Below, piece after piece: positions 32,251 to 43,622 of a stretch of 64,000 nucleotides of DNA. The stretch comes from Cordylochernes scorpioides (lineage: Eukaryota; Arthropoda; Arachnida; Pseudoscorpiones; Chernetidae), in contig CP092865.1 of assembly GCA_030710605.1 (NCBI GenBank), forward strand, positions 137,807,120 through 137,871,119, given 5' to 3'. The first letter of the stretch is position 1, and every line of letters begins with the position of its first letter. A model generated the notes under the pieces. That model saw nothing but the letters and a program-made list of their open reading frames with translations. It searched no databases and was not told the origin of the DNA. The position numbers and the translations under genes are program-made.

Positions 32251-35200
32251 AGGCCCCATTCCCTGACGCAGGGCCTCTCTTGGAAGGATATACAAAAGGC
32301 AGACACCTGAAGACACCAGACTTCCATGCCAAAGAGCAGATACCTGGTGGCAGAGGGAAGACACGACGGGTGACATCCAGAGACATCCGTGCTGAGAACT
32401 GCTGTACCATGTGTACATATATTGCTGTACCATATGTACATATATTCCCCTCATTTCTTTTTTGGTAGTAGGTGACCTAAGGAAAACAATGTGTCATATA
32501 AACATATAAATTATTAATTTTATATACTCGGGATATATATATGTACATTAATTAATTCCTAAGGAATTAATTTTAGGGATTAATTTGTTTCATCCAATAT
32601 ACAATTTTCTTTCTCGCGCGGCAACACGGGAAATTGGGGGGCGTGGTCATGGTGACGTGCGTGTTTTGCTCTCAACGAATCAAAATGCCAGCCAATAAAG
32701 GCTTTGGCATGATCAACGAATGGAAATGAAGAAAGGATAGAATAAAAGGGCCCGTTTTTGACTAAAAGAGATCAGACAGACAGAGCCGCTCAGTGACAGT
32801 AACTCTCGGCAGTCGACCCCGAGACGTGAAGGAGACCAGACCTTACCGCCCGTTTTCCGAGAGAAGGTAAGCACGCCATTATGGCCCAACTCCCTTTCAT
32901 AGTTTTCAATTAGAAGCAGATCTATTTAGATTTTAATGGGCCCTAAAAGGGCTTTAGATGATAATTTAAAGTAATGTTAGTATTTTTAGTACCTTATCCC
33001 GTTAGAATAGATGGAGATCTATGTTTTCCTATTATGCAACGAAGAATTTGTAACCTTAAGTCACCTCTACCCTATTACTATGTAAATAGCATGCCCCGCT
33101 AGTATAAGATGTCCCAGAAAATTTATTCTTACCTAATAAATATCTACATATATATTTTCTTAGTCAAAGAGTTTCGTTTCCTTCTTTATACAATTTCATT
33201 CCCTGGTTTTATGGTAATACCCCCACCTTATTATAAAATCCCATTTTTTTGTGTGGACTACCAACTCTGATGTAATAGAGTTGCGTACTGTGTACTTGCT
33301 GTGGCATGCTGACACAGCAACAGTTGCAAAAATACGACTTTATCATGGCCGTTTTGAGAGTATATATATATATATCTGTTAGGTTTTAATAAATACTTGT
33401 ATCCTCATGTGAAGAATCTGCCTTTCCCCATTGTCTGATCAAGATATAGTATGATTCTTACCTATTTGAAGAGAATGTTGTTAATAATCAAGTCTCCCAT
33501 AAATTGCTGGCCATGTACACTGTAGTGAATGTCTGTGTTTCAGTGCGTTCCATCATTGGCTATCATTGTATTGTTCGTTGATTTAAAGGGGTTAATATGG
33601 CCCATGTTGTCTTAAACTCATTGGGTTGTTCTCCTTATAATTTTAATCGAAGACCTTTGTCTTGAATACATTATGATTATTAATGTCAATAGTATAAGTC
33701 TGTAGTTTGCTTGTCCTTTATTTATTAGATTTTTGGTGTAATCTTCATAAATAGAGTTCTTCCCATATATCCAGATGGTAACATACTTATCGCATCTTGT
33801 TGAATCTTTATTATAAAAATTAGGATTAATGTATACCTGCATGTACGGTCAGATTTTCCACCAATGGAGTCTGAATCTGGTACTTCATCATATTTGGTCT
33901 AAAATATTGATTTCCACTTGTTATACTTCAACAGGAGTGTTAATTAAGTCTTCTATATTCAGGATATCTTAGTTCTTTTCTTTTGTGTGTAATAACATGT
34001 TCATCTTTATCTGAGATCCCCCAGGGTCGTTGTGTGATCTCAAGGAGCGTGACACTAAAAATTTGGGCGCGACACTGACCCGAGTCCGACCCGTTCCAGC
34101 GTCTGGATTTCTCTTTTGGGAGGACCGACCACTATTAAGTACATAGTTTAGTTGCCTTTATAGTTTATTTTTGTAGGACTTTAGTATAATCTTTACAAGT
34201 GGGGTCACTTCCATTTATATATATATCCATATAGCAAATTGACTTCAATATCTTAGCCTCTGCGAAATCTCTGTGAGAAGTAATAAACTTTGAGGTTGCG
34301 TATCGTTTTTCTTTTCCGCTTAATAAGGCTCAAGCTTTCGGATATGGTGGTCCCTTTTTTTTTAGAATAACGCTATGGCAGTGGATCGTCAGTAACCATA
34401 TATACTTATCTAATGTATTTACATCTTTACAAAGGATTTCCATAAAGGAACTATTAACATCTTGTTATATGCTAAGTATAGACTATTTACATATTTCTAA
34501 ACTAAGGAGAATCTATTATATAATAATTTAACTTATGAAATTAGAGAGAATTAGCTATGGAACATGGTTAATTGAACAAGAATCACTTTATCAGATAAGG
34601 GGGAGTGTACGTTTAATTGCTATCATTTCTATCTTTTGGATCTGGTGCGTCCATCCATTCTATCTATTATTTGATCTGTACAAATTATAGAGATCTGTTG
34701 CTATAATTTCCTCTATGAAGTAGCTACCAGCGTCTTCAGTAGGTGGCTAAATCGTTAGAAGGCGATTCTCTTAGAGGAATGGTTGAAACAACGAGGGAGG
34801 CAAATGAAGGGTCCGCCATTTTCTCTTTCATGGAGGAAGAAGCAAGGGGGGGGAGAATGGACATTGGACCCCACACATTCTTGAGACATCGTTATTTTCC
34901 CGCGCGATATCCGATGCTCCCATACATTCCAAGAAGGATCCACCATCGGGACTCCCTGACGCTGGCCCCCCCCCCCCCCTTTTGAGGAATTCCGCCCACG
35001 CCTGGTGTGGTTGGAAGTCTCACTTGAAGTTGCATCTCTAAAGTCCTTCTGTACCTTGTATAGTATCTGACGTCCCATTCTTCCAATCATAGTTTTATAT
35101 GCTCAAGTCCTACATTGTTTATCTCTATATCAAAACGCCTTCGCCTATTGGGGTAGAGACCCTGTTACTAAAATGTTACACCTGCAGTTTTTATTAAAGA

Positions 35201-35681
35201 AATTTTATTAAGTCACTCCATACATACTCCGTTCTCGTAGGTCTAAAATAGGATTGTGGTAGAGGTCCAAGTTGTCAAACGTTACACTTACAGATTTCTT
35301 TATAAAAGACTTTTATTAAGTCACTGTCTACATGCTCCGTTCTCGTAGGTCTAAAATCGGGAACCCGACACTTTCAATATATATGCATATATATATTATC
35401 GGGTACTCCTCTTCTTCTCAAGTATAACCTTAGCTGTCTAAGTCATATATATTTGTCTATTCCATGTCATACACTTTCCCGAAGATGGTAGGGGAGTAGC
35501 TGCCAAAATGTTACACTTACAGATTTTTTTTTAGGGACTTTTACTAAGGCACTACATGCATTCCGAGGATGGTGTGGACATTGTCGTCGAAAGTTTACTC
35601 TCGTAATTTTTAATAAGGGAATTGTACTAAGTCACTCCTTACATGCTCCGTTCTCGTAGGTCTAAAATCGGGAACGCGACA
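32251..35681 (+). repeat. Elem5 3' LTR, 5'-truncated (3431 bp)
   Basis: Collinear with 22316-25745. The first 145 bp of the LTR and any purine tract are missing; the join is at agataagaag|aggcccc. Ends GGAACGCGACA at 35681, followed by the TTTA duplication. Confidence 0.87.
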
Positions 35682-36558
35682 TTTATACAAATTTTTCTAA
35701 CAATTGATCAAAAGTATGAAATATATAAAAATTATCCCAAACCAAATATTCATCAATATAATTATCAAACCTATTTTTGATTTGGTTAACAAAACTTGAG
35801 TCATCTGTGTACTACGTTTTTCATAAATAGCTTCATTCTAAGGAAAGCTACTTGAATACATGTAACTTCATATATTTTGTTGATGTCTGCTAATCATCAT
35901 GTGCAAATTTTTATTTCACTTATAATCGAAAAAGAGGAGATGAACAAATACTACTCATCAAGTCTAAAAGTATTCCTTTGAAAATATTTTCACGATTGTA
36001 AATTGTCATTTGCACCATTAAAATGCCTTATTCTCAGACTTGTGAAGATTTTAAAAGTCCATTTGAACTTATGCATTTAACGATCTTAATGTATTGAAGA
36101 AGAAGAACTTTGATGAAAAATTCAGAAAAAAATTACAACACTGAACTGAAATTATAAAAATTTATTTAACTCTTGAAGATTTGGTTGAACTAGTAAATGG
36201 TAACTGATTACTACAAATTGAAAATAATTGTGAACGAAATTATCAAGATGGTATGATTATCAAAATTATAAAAAAGGAAATTAAAAAAAGATGTTGCTGA
36301 GAAATTCAAAGAACAAGTTATACTTAGAAATTTGGGATAAAGAATATATATTTCTTAAAATATACATTAAGAAAAGATTAAAACAATTTCGAATATGACA
36401 TGTTTGAGCAAAGTAAGTATATTATTGAAGAACAAATCCACAAATAAGGCGTTTTAAACTTATTTACATGATCTTGAACAAGGATTTGCATTATGAAATG
36501 TATTTCAATCAGCAATTGATCGATTCATTTACAAAATTGAATTTTCTGAATAGAAATT

Positions 36559-36875
36559 GTAAGGTCCGCTTTGAACTCGGACCCAACAATGAACATTATA
36601 ACAGTGTAAATATGATGAAATAAGGTTCTCGGCGGGATGATGGATGTGCAGGATCCTGCAGACCACATAGCACATCATGCTGATTTACCTTGTGGCGTAA
36701 AGGACATCCTGTGACCTTGAAGACACAGTATAAATCAGCATGATGTGCCATGTGGTCTGCAGGATCAGGTCAAAAGGTATCCTGCACATCCAACATCCTG
36801 CTGAGAACCTTGTTTTATCAGATTTACGCTGTTATAATGTTCATTGTTGAGTCAGAGTCCAAAACAGACCCTACA
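36559..36875. repeat. Foldback/MITE-like palindrome
   Basis: 317-bp inverted repeat with ends TGTAAGGTCCGC and its inverted partner (...AGACCCTACA), arms of about 130-150 bp and a short loop near 36700-36740. The right-arm counterpart (49412-53738) is split in its loop by Elem4. Confidence 0.8.
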
Positions 36876-37408
36876 ATTTATTGAAAATATTAATGAAGCG
36901 GATGTGAATCTCCCAAAATAGGAAGATCAAAGGTAAATTACAAATCAAGATGCTTCGAATACAAAGATATCAAGGTAAGGTCTATTTCATCTATCTATTA
37001 TTATGATTATCTATCTATTATTATATTAGTCTATCTATTTTCTAGAGATTATTTTTATCTGTATATCATTGTGTAATTTTACTGCTTATTTTGAACTACA
37101 GTTCTTATATTTGTTGATACAAGCATGTTAATATCTAAAGACATTTTTACACACACGCCATAATGTATATCAATATATATTGATATTATTATATTTTATT
37201 CTCCCATGATCAAAGATTCAATAAATTAAAATTTCTTGAAATATTTTTTAAAAGATACATCTGGCTATATGGGAACAAAAAAAAAATGCGAAAGATTTCG
37301 CCTTCATTATGAAAGTAAATAGCAGGTATTATAACTCAATTAATATGTAAAATTCGAAGGAATATATGTGAGTATTGGCGTAAGTATAAATTAGGCTCCA
37401 AATCTTTC

Positions 37409-38398
37409 TGTATACAGGAGTAGCGGGAATGTACCACCGAGTTATAACTCGTGTTGTATACAGGAGTAGCGGGGATGTATCACCAGAGTTATAACTCGTG
37501 TTGTATACAGGCGTAGCGAGAATGTACCACCGGAGGTATAACTCGTGTTGTATACAGGAGTAGCGGGGATTTACCACAGTAGTTATAACTCGTGTTGTAT
37601 ACAGGAGTAGCGGGGATTTACCACTGGAGTTATAACTCGTGTTGTATACAGGAGTAGCGGGGATTTACCACTGGAGTTACAACTTGTGTTGTATACAGGA
37701 GTAGCGGGGATGTATCACCGGAGTTATAACTCGTGTTGTATACAGGAGTAGCGGGGATGTATCACCAGAGTTATAACTCGCGTTGTATACAGGAGTAGCG
37801 GGGATGTATCACCAGAGTTATAACTCGCGTTGTATACAGGAGTAGCGGGGATGTATCACCAGAGTTAAAACTCGTGTTGTATACAGGAGTAGCGGGGATA
37901 TACCACCAGAGTTATAACTCGTGTTGTATACAGGAGTAGCGGGGATGTACCACCAGAGTTATAACTCGTGTTGTATACAGGCGTTGCGGGAATGTACTAC
38001 AGTAGTTATAACTCGCGTTGTATACAGGAGTTAGGGAATGTACCACCGGGGTTATAACTCGTGTTGTATACAGGAGTTAGGGAATGTACCACCAGGGTTA
38101 TAACTCGTGTGTTATGCAGGAGTAGCGGGAATGTACCACAGGAGTTATAACTCGTGTTGTATACAGGAGTAGCGGGGATGTACCACCGGAGTTATAACTC
38201 GTGTTGTATACAGGAGTAGCGGGGATGTACCACCGGAGTTATAACTCGTGTTGTATACAGGAGTACGGGAATGTACCACCGGAGTTATAACTCGTGTTGT
38301 ATACAGGAGTAGCGGGAATGTACCACCGGAGTTATAACTCGTGTTGTATACAGGAGTAGCGGGAATGTACCACGGAGTTATTGTATACAGGAGTAGAG
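37409..38398. repeat. 47-bp minisatellite, about 21 units (left arm)
   Basis: Units of gttataactcgtgttgtata then caggagtagcggggatgta(c/t)caccgga. The inverted counterpart at 48304-48875 has only about 12. Confidence 0.95.
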
Positions 38399-40146
38399 TG
38401 GGGATATAAGACTGAACTTATAACTTTAAGCAAATAAGTCGACGAATAGGAGTTACATTTAGATAAGACGGTTTTTTAAAGATGTTCAGAAATGGTCCAG
38501 ATTCATTCTGCACTTGTAGATCTGCTTGAATCATTGGTACACTAGTTGTCCTGTCTACTACAACCATCCTCCCTCCCCCCCCTTTCTCTGTTGTTACTCT
38601 AGGATGAACTGAGCCAGTGTTTCTTGAACTTTATCATCCTCTGTCCACTTAGACCAAATCCTTACTACTGTACTTTGATTGCAGCCCCCCTTTCATAGAA
38701 ATTTCTCTAGTCTAAATTCCACCTTCTCTAAGGGCTCTATGATTCTGCCTCTTGTAAAATAAAAAAATTGCTTGTATGACGCCTCTTTTATCTGACTTGG
38801 CATCCATAGATTAAAGATATCTTAAGAAAAAAAAAAAAACGAGAATTCTAATTAATGTGACACTAGAAGGCTATTTAAAAATCCCATTCATTTTTTAAAT
38901 TTAAATGTTGCTATGTTAGAGAAATTTATTATTTGATCATTTCATAAATATTGATTCAAATATATTTAATTCTATTTACAATTTCCTTCTCAAGGGAAAT
39001 ATGTTATTTTTTTTTTTTCGTTATAGCAAAAATAAATATTTTAGATAAAATATTGCCACGCTGTAAAATATAAACATTGGATAACACGCGAGTTTGCTTT
39101 TGAAGCAGTATTGGCCTTTAATTTTTTGTTGTTGTTTTTTAAATACTTGTATCAAGATGTTAAAAAATTCTCTTCGAATTTTAAATAATTTAAAATCACC
39201 TTGTCTATTTTATAACGGAGTAATTATTTTTCTTTTGTTCCCTCCTTTTTTTCTATCTTCTTTTTAACATTATCTTATTTTTTCGAGATAAAGATTTCGT
39301 TTTACCTAAAAGAAGCCGACAAAATTTAGGCAGGCCAATTTTAACCCGTTCAATAGAAGAAATGCCTAGTTTTTTTAAGGGGTCCTTTTGATATCTTTAT
39401 TATACTACAATTTTACCTCCTTATATTCAATAGATATGCATTTATTTTTGTCGATAAATATTTTTGAAGCTAATGAAATTTTCAATTTCGGGCATATATT
39501 GAAGTCTTTGACACTTCTTGTATTTGTTAGATGGCAAAAACAGGTTTTCCCTACTCAGATTGCATAACTCAGTTGCAAAGATAAAATATTTAACTTACAA
39601 TACACAGTGTTAAATTATAAAATAAATATTTGAGTGTGCCATGTGAATATCCAAAATTTAAGATATTAGTACTATTTATTGATATGTTGTAATGAATTTG
39701 TTAGTACAGTATTTATTGATAAATATACTACCATGGTCAGTATTACTCTTCCTGCAATATTGCATCACATAGTCTGACCTTGGCCATTTCACCAGCTTAA
39801 ACAACCCTTTGTCAGATTTCTGTAGTTTTTCTAACTTCCTTCAAAGGATGTTATGAAATCAAAGCTGTCTCTATACTGATGAAAGCTATTGCCCAATACT
39901 ATGGCATCCAGGTTGTTGGCTTTTGTATGGATTTGCTAACATATGATGTGTGGAAGCACATCACCAAGTTAAATCTGTGTGTTTTGTACGGAGTTCAAGA
40001 AATTGTTTCCTAAAAAATAATCTCCTTTGATTAGAAACAAAAAGTACCAATACCTAATCAATTATTAAAATGTTTGTTCCAGTAACAGCGCCTTGTTACC
40101 ATGATCAGACATATAAGTACTGAATCAATATAATAAAATATAAATA

Positions 40147-40310
40147 TACAGTAGAACCTTCCTGTAAAGGACACCTAATTGCAGATCCAAAGTGTCCTTT
40201 AGGGAGAGATGTCCTCTTACTGGAGAGTTGCTAAATAGTAAAAATGATCATTTTGGCAATGAAAACTGTCCTTTGTAGAGAGGTGTCTGCAAAAGGGAGG
40301 CTCTACTGTA
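40147..40310. repeat. pogo/Tigger-like MITE (left arm)
   Basis: 164 bp with imperfect terminal inverted repeats beginning TACAGTAGAACCT and ending GGCTCTACTGTA, and TA at the ends. Present in the other arm at 46371-46552, so it predates the inverted duplication. Family call rests on the terminal sequence only. Confidence 0.65.
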
Positions 40311-40664
40311 TTGCCACGTGGAAAATTAGGAATTTAATAAATTGTATTTGGTCTTGTTACCTTTTGTTTCTAATCTATAATCCAAATTGTACCTTATCAA
40401 TCTCCTTATATATATACACTCAAAGACCAAACTTAAGTCTTTGATGTTGCCGCTTGTCTCTTATTTTTTGAAGGATACAGAGGCTATTTTGTTCATACTT
40501 GGTTATTTCTTGTGTTTTCAATAAAGGTCACTGTAATATCTTTCAGAGTTATTGTCTGATTCCCAATATACATACTGAAAGGTACAAATTCCTTAAGTTT
40601 TGTCCATGAGTGTATTTAAGAGAACGAAGGAGAAATGTCTATTATAACAATATATAAAACACAA

Positions 40665-40902
40665 CAACAGTCTTTGATTTCCAGACTTAAGTCTGGTCAT
40701 CTATGGACAATGGCTTTCCAGAATGGTTGCAAGGTTTTCCCACTATGTACTAAGTGCAATTCTCAACCTGCAACCCCAAAACATATTATTGACTGTATTG
40801 ACTCATCTATTGATGAGCTCTACTCTTCCCCAACAGACACCATCAACAAGCTTTACAAGCTTGATACCCTAATATGATTGAGTGGAGATAAGAAAGAAGA
40901 AG
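40665..40902 (+). pseudogene. 5'-truncated LINE insertion: ORF2 C-terminal tail and 3' UTR
   Basis: 238-bp insertion with an 11-bp target duplication ATAAAACACAA (40654-40664 and 40903-40913), absent from the other arm. The frame to 40877 carries SRLKSGHLWTMAF and CTKCNSQPATPKHIIDC, the C-x2-C...H-x4-C tail that ends ORF2 in arthropod LINEs. It then ends gattgagtggagataagaaa plus a GA-rich tail rather than poly(A). Confidence 0.8.
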
Positions 40903-41086
40903 ATAAAACACAAACTTTCAAACCACATGGTGGTTCTTCTACGGGTGGAATTTGTATTAGTATTTGTATTTGTATTAGAATTACATTGTGTTTTAATACA
41001 TTTATAATGTGCCCTTATTTGCACATAATATTGTCACAGAATAATCTGTGGTGGCCTACTCAGCAAATCATCATCAGTCACTTGAT

Positions 41087-41453
41087 CATCTTCTTCTTTC
41101 TTATCTCCACTCAATCATATCAGGGTATCAAGTTGTGACCCTTGATGGTGTCTATTTGACAACTATCATGACTGGATGAAGTAGAATGCCTTTGTCATTA
41201 AGACTGGGAGCACTACTCAGTGGCAGGCCTACTTAGCTCCAAAAGAAATGTCCGCCTCTGATATGAGGAACAGACGCCATGTGCAGCTGCTCCTAACATG
41301 GAGTACAAAAGCTGTTCATCCTGTATCCCTGGATTAGAAGTCCTTACAGGGTACTATCAGCCTGGCCAGCTGAGCCCAGGTTTTTTAGCAAGCTTGTTAC
41401 TGCTCCCCTCCTCCTTTTTCATCCGAGCTTTTGGGACCGGCAAAGGTGGCGTT
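41087..41453 (-). repeat. SINE-A copy 1 (367 bp)
   Basis: Flanked by an 11-bp near-identical duplication (AGTCACTTGAT / AGTCACATGAT) and missing from the other arm. On the minus strand it begins near ...TTTGCCGGTCCCAAAAGC and ends with a ~50-base tail shared with the LINE at 40665-40902 (ataccct.atatgattgagt, then ggagataagaaagaagaag). No long ORF. Confidence 0.75.
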
Positions 41454-41582
41454 AGTCACATGATGCTAAGTCAGTCTTATCTGTAAACAGTTTGCTTATA
41501 GATCTCTCAGTTATATTTTGAGATCTGGAAAAATTTGTGAATTCTTTGAATGATAAAGCATAATGTGGATTATAGATTATAA

Positions 41583-41803
41583 TAAAAGAAAATAATACCT
41601 AATCCAAATAATTTATTAGTGTGGGACGTTTCAGCAACAACATTGTCACCATCATCTGACAAAAGAATAAAAATGGTTGAAGTCTATCAAAATCTTATCA
41701 AAATTCAAAATTTTTATTCTTTTGTCTGATAATGGTGACAATGTTGTTGCCGAAATGTCACACACTAATAAATTATTTGGATTAGGTCTTATTTTCTTTT
41801 ATT
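41583..41803. repeat. Hairpin element with hammerhead-like core (left arm)
   Basis: Near-perfect inverted repeat of about 100-bp arms around a short loop near 41690. Each arm carries a tgatgatggtgacaatgttg-like block followed by CCGAAA(T/C)GTCACACAC. The counterpart is at 44955-45094. Confidence 0.7.
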
Positions 41804-41984
41804 TCCTTGTTGAAATAACTTTGTTTTATGATTACTTGTTCTGGTCTCACTTATAATCTTGATATGGAACCATAGAATATTGACATGAAGCCAACACCCC
41901 AGGAGGATGCAACAATTTATACCAATTTAACATTATCAATAAGGAATCTAAGGCTTGGTTTCTTTTTACAATTTTTTTTCTTCT

Positions 41985-42610
41985 TTCTTTCAAATCTCCA
42001 CTCAATCATATTAGGGTATCAAGCTTGTAAAGTTGACAACCACCATGACTGGGTGAAGTAGAATGCGTCTGCCTTTGTCATTAAGACCGGGAGCACTGCT
42101 TAGTAGCAGGCCGACTTAGCTCCAATAGAATTTGCCACCTCTGACATGAGGAACAGACGCCATGTGCAGCCGCTCCTAACATGGAGTACAAGCACTGTTC
42201 ATCCTGTATCCCTGGATCAGAAGCCCTTGCAGGGTACTATCAGCCGGGCCAGCTGAGCCAAGGTTTTTTAGTGAGCTTATTACTACTCCCCCTTCCCCTT
42301 TTTCATCCGGGCTTGGGACCGGCAAAGGCAGAGTTAGTCACATGATGCTAAGTCAGAGTCTTATCTGTAAATAGTTTGCTTATAGATCTCTCAGTTATAT
42401 TTTGAGATCTGGCAAAATTTGTGAATTCTTTCCCTGTTGAAATAAATTTGTTTTATGATTACACACACACTTGCTCTGGTCTGACTTATAATCTTGATAT
42501 GGAACCATAGAATATTGACATGAAGCCAACATCCCACAGGACGGTGCAACAATTTATACCAATTCAACATCATCAATAAGGTATCTAAGGCTTCTTTTTA
42601 CAATTCTTTT
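41985..42610. repeat. Tandem duplication of SINE-A copy 1 and its right flank
   Basis: 41985-42335 repeats the SINE with the same right flank (agtcacatgatgctaagtcag). 42336-42610 repeats 41454-41985 but without the hairpin element. Copied as a block, not an independent SINE insertion. Confidence 0.7.
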
Positions 42611-42689
42611 ATTTCTCGAGTTTTCGGGCTAACATGCCCTTCAACACGGAGATCCAGAAGTATTATTTCTAGTCAATTATTGATGAGAG

Positions 42690-42760
42690 AAGCGTGGACG
42701 CGGGCGCCGCTTGGAGGCGCTGCATGAAGATAATGACCAATGGGAACGGCCCACCTCAAC
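42690..42760 (+). promoter_or_regulatory. Possible aminomethyltransferase promoter
   Basis: A local GC-rich stretch (gtggacgcgggcgccgcttg) with a CCAAT box near 42738, about 200 bases before the proposed start codon, in otherwise AT-rich DNA. No TATA box is obvious. Confidence 0.4.
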
Positions 42761-42954
42761 CGTCAGTCTTCTTCCTTGTTTATACCTCAAGAATGCCTTT
42801 GTTCTACTGCTGTGTGCGGTTGTCAACATATGTATCCTTATATCTAATAATAATTATATATTTATAAAATCACTTATTTGACTGTTCTTTTGTAACACCG
42901 ATCCACAACAATTATAATGGACATGTTATAATTGGCTAGTACTTCTGGGTTTCC

Positions 42955-43351
42955 ATGTTGAAGAGCAGGTTAGCCCGGAAGCTTCCAGAAATTGTAAAAA
43001 GAAACCTAGCCTTAGATGATTTTGTCAAAGTATAAGAGCAGGGAAGAATTAGATACCAATAGAAACTTCCTCCGTCTCACTGCAGCACAGTTTGACATGA
43101 TCCATCATGTGTACAGAGACATCTACACAAGACATGCCTGTCTGACCTCCATGTCAGCCGTGGAGCCAAGATGGTGGAGTTTGCTGGGTACGAAATGCCT
43201 GTGGTCTACTCTGATCAGAGCATCTCCCAATCTCACCATCATACGCGACGCCACGCCAGTATCTTCGATGTCTCCCACATGCTACAGACTGTCATCCATG
43301 GCAAGGATCAAGTGGCATTCATCGAGTCCTTGGTGGTGTCTGACATCAAAG
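42955..43351 (+). CDS. AMT: Aminomethyltransferase (glycine cleavage T protein), exons 1-2, 5' part of gene
   Basis: T protein of the mitochondrial glycine cleavage system, which releases ammonia from the aminomethyl-lipoyl H protein and passes the methylene group to tetrahydrofolate. Exon 2 (43117-43351) encodes LSDLHVSRGAKMVEFAGYEM, then SHHHTRRHASIFDVSHMLQT and FIESLVVSDIK, matching the start of the GcvT folate-binding domain. It has a donor (AAAG|GTTAGT) at 43352. The proposed exon 1 (42955-43029) encodes MLKSRLARKLPEIVKR plus nine residues, a basic, acid-poor sequence fitting a mitochondrial presequence. It ends at AAA|GTATAAG, and both exon 1 and the acceptor (tgtacag|) are in phase 0 over an 87-base intron. 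Later exons are not in the window, so intron 2 would be over 20 kb and contain the right palindrome arm, or the gene is broken. Exon 2 is firm; exon 1 is inferred. Confidence 0.75.
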
Positions 43352-43360
43352 GTTAGTAGA

Positions 43361-43402
43361 GCTAAGAGACTGATGCCTAATCCATTAGGCCACGGAGGCA
43401 CT
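43361..43402 (-). pseudogene. 5' half of a tRNA-Arg-like sequence
   Basis: Minus strand reads GTGGCCTAATGGATTAGGCA then tcagtctc, strongly resembling the D-arm and start of the anticodon arm of animal tRNA-Arg, with a good A box. The T-arm and B box are missing. It ends about nine bases beyond the exon 2 splice donor. Confidence 0.5.
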
Positions 43403-43622
43403 ACTTCTTTTGTGCCCGGGTGGACGGGGACTGTTCACTCTTGTGCTGCACACTCTCCTTAAAGAGGCTCCACCTGAAAGACGGCAGAGAGATCGGGCTC
43501 CAGTGCCCCTCGTTAGACCTAGCAACCTCCCAACACTCCAAGGAGGTCACATGCACCCCCCCTCCATGCTCCAGGAGGAGGGCGATGCTCTAGGCACCGC
43601 AGAGCTAAAGTGGAGTCTGATA
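43403..43622. other. Intronic sequence, no gene assigned
   Basis: GC-richer than its surroundings, with an open 74-residue frame (43410-43631) that I do not recognise. It may be part of a repeat associated with the tRNA-like segment. Confidence 0.3.

Larger units (their letters stand above)
22167..35685 (+). mobile_element. Elem5: 13.5-kb LTR retrotransposon with ~3.5-kb LTRs
   Basis: Direct repeats of about 3.43 kb (22316-25745 and 32251-35681) flank an internal region that begins with a tRNA-Lys primer site and ends with an integrase. A 4-bp duplication TTTA flanks the whole (22167-22170 and 35682-35685). The other palindrome arm holds the unoccupied site near 59239. The two LTRs differ by only about three substitutions plus a few homopolymer lengths over 3.4 kb, so the insertion is very recent. 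Despite that, no gag, protease or reverse transcriptase is recognisable, so this copy is non-autonomous and must have used proteins made elsewhere. Confidence 0.88.
20956..41803 (+). repeat. Left arm of a large quasi-palindrome
   Basis: Inverted counterpart of 44945-61044. Homology starts at aaacctgaaaggttcagg (20956) and includes 20956-22170, 35682-40653, 40903-41086 and 41454-41803. The gaps in this list are insertions unique to this arm: Elem5, a LINE fragment and a SINE. Sequence between elements, including 38399-40146, is AT-rich and without genes. Divergence from the other arm is a few percent by eye. Confidence 0.88.

Noticed and set aside
37409..38398. Second CRISPR-like array
   Set aside because: 47-bp head-to-tail units without spacers; inverted counterpart in the other palindrome arm.
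43016..43462. 148-codon ORF over the AMT exon
   Set aside because: The GcvT similarity is in a different frame, with splice sites. This long frame is a shadow.
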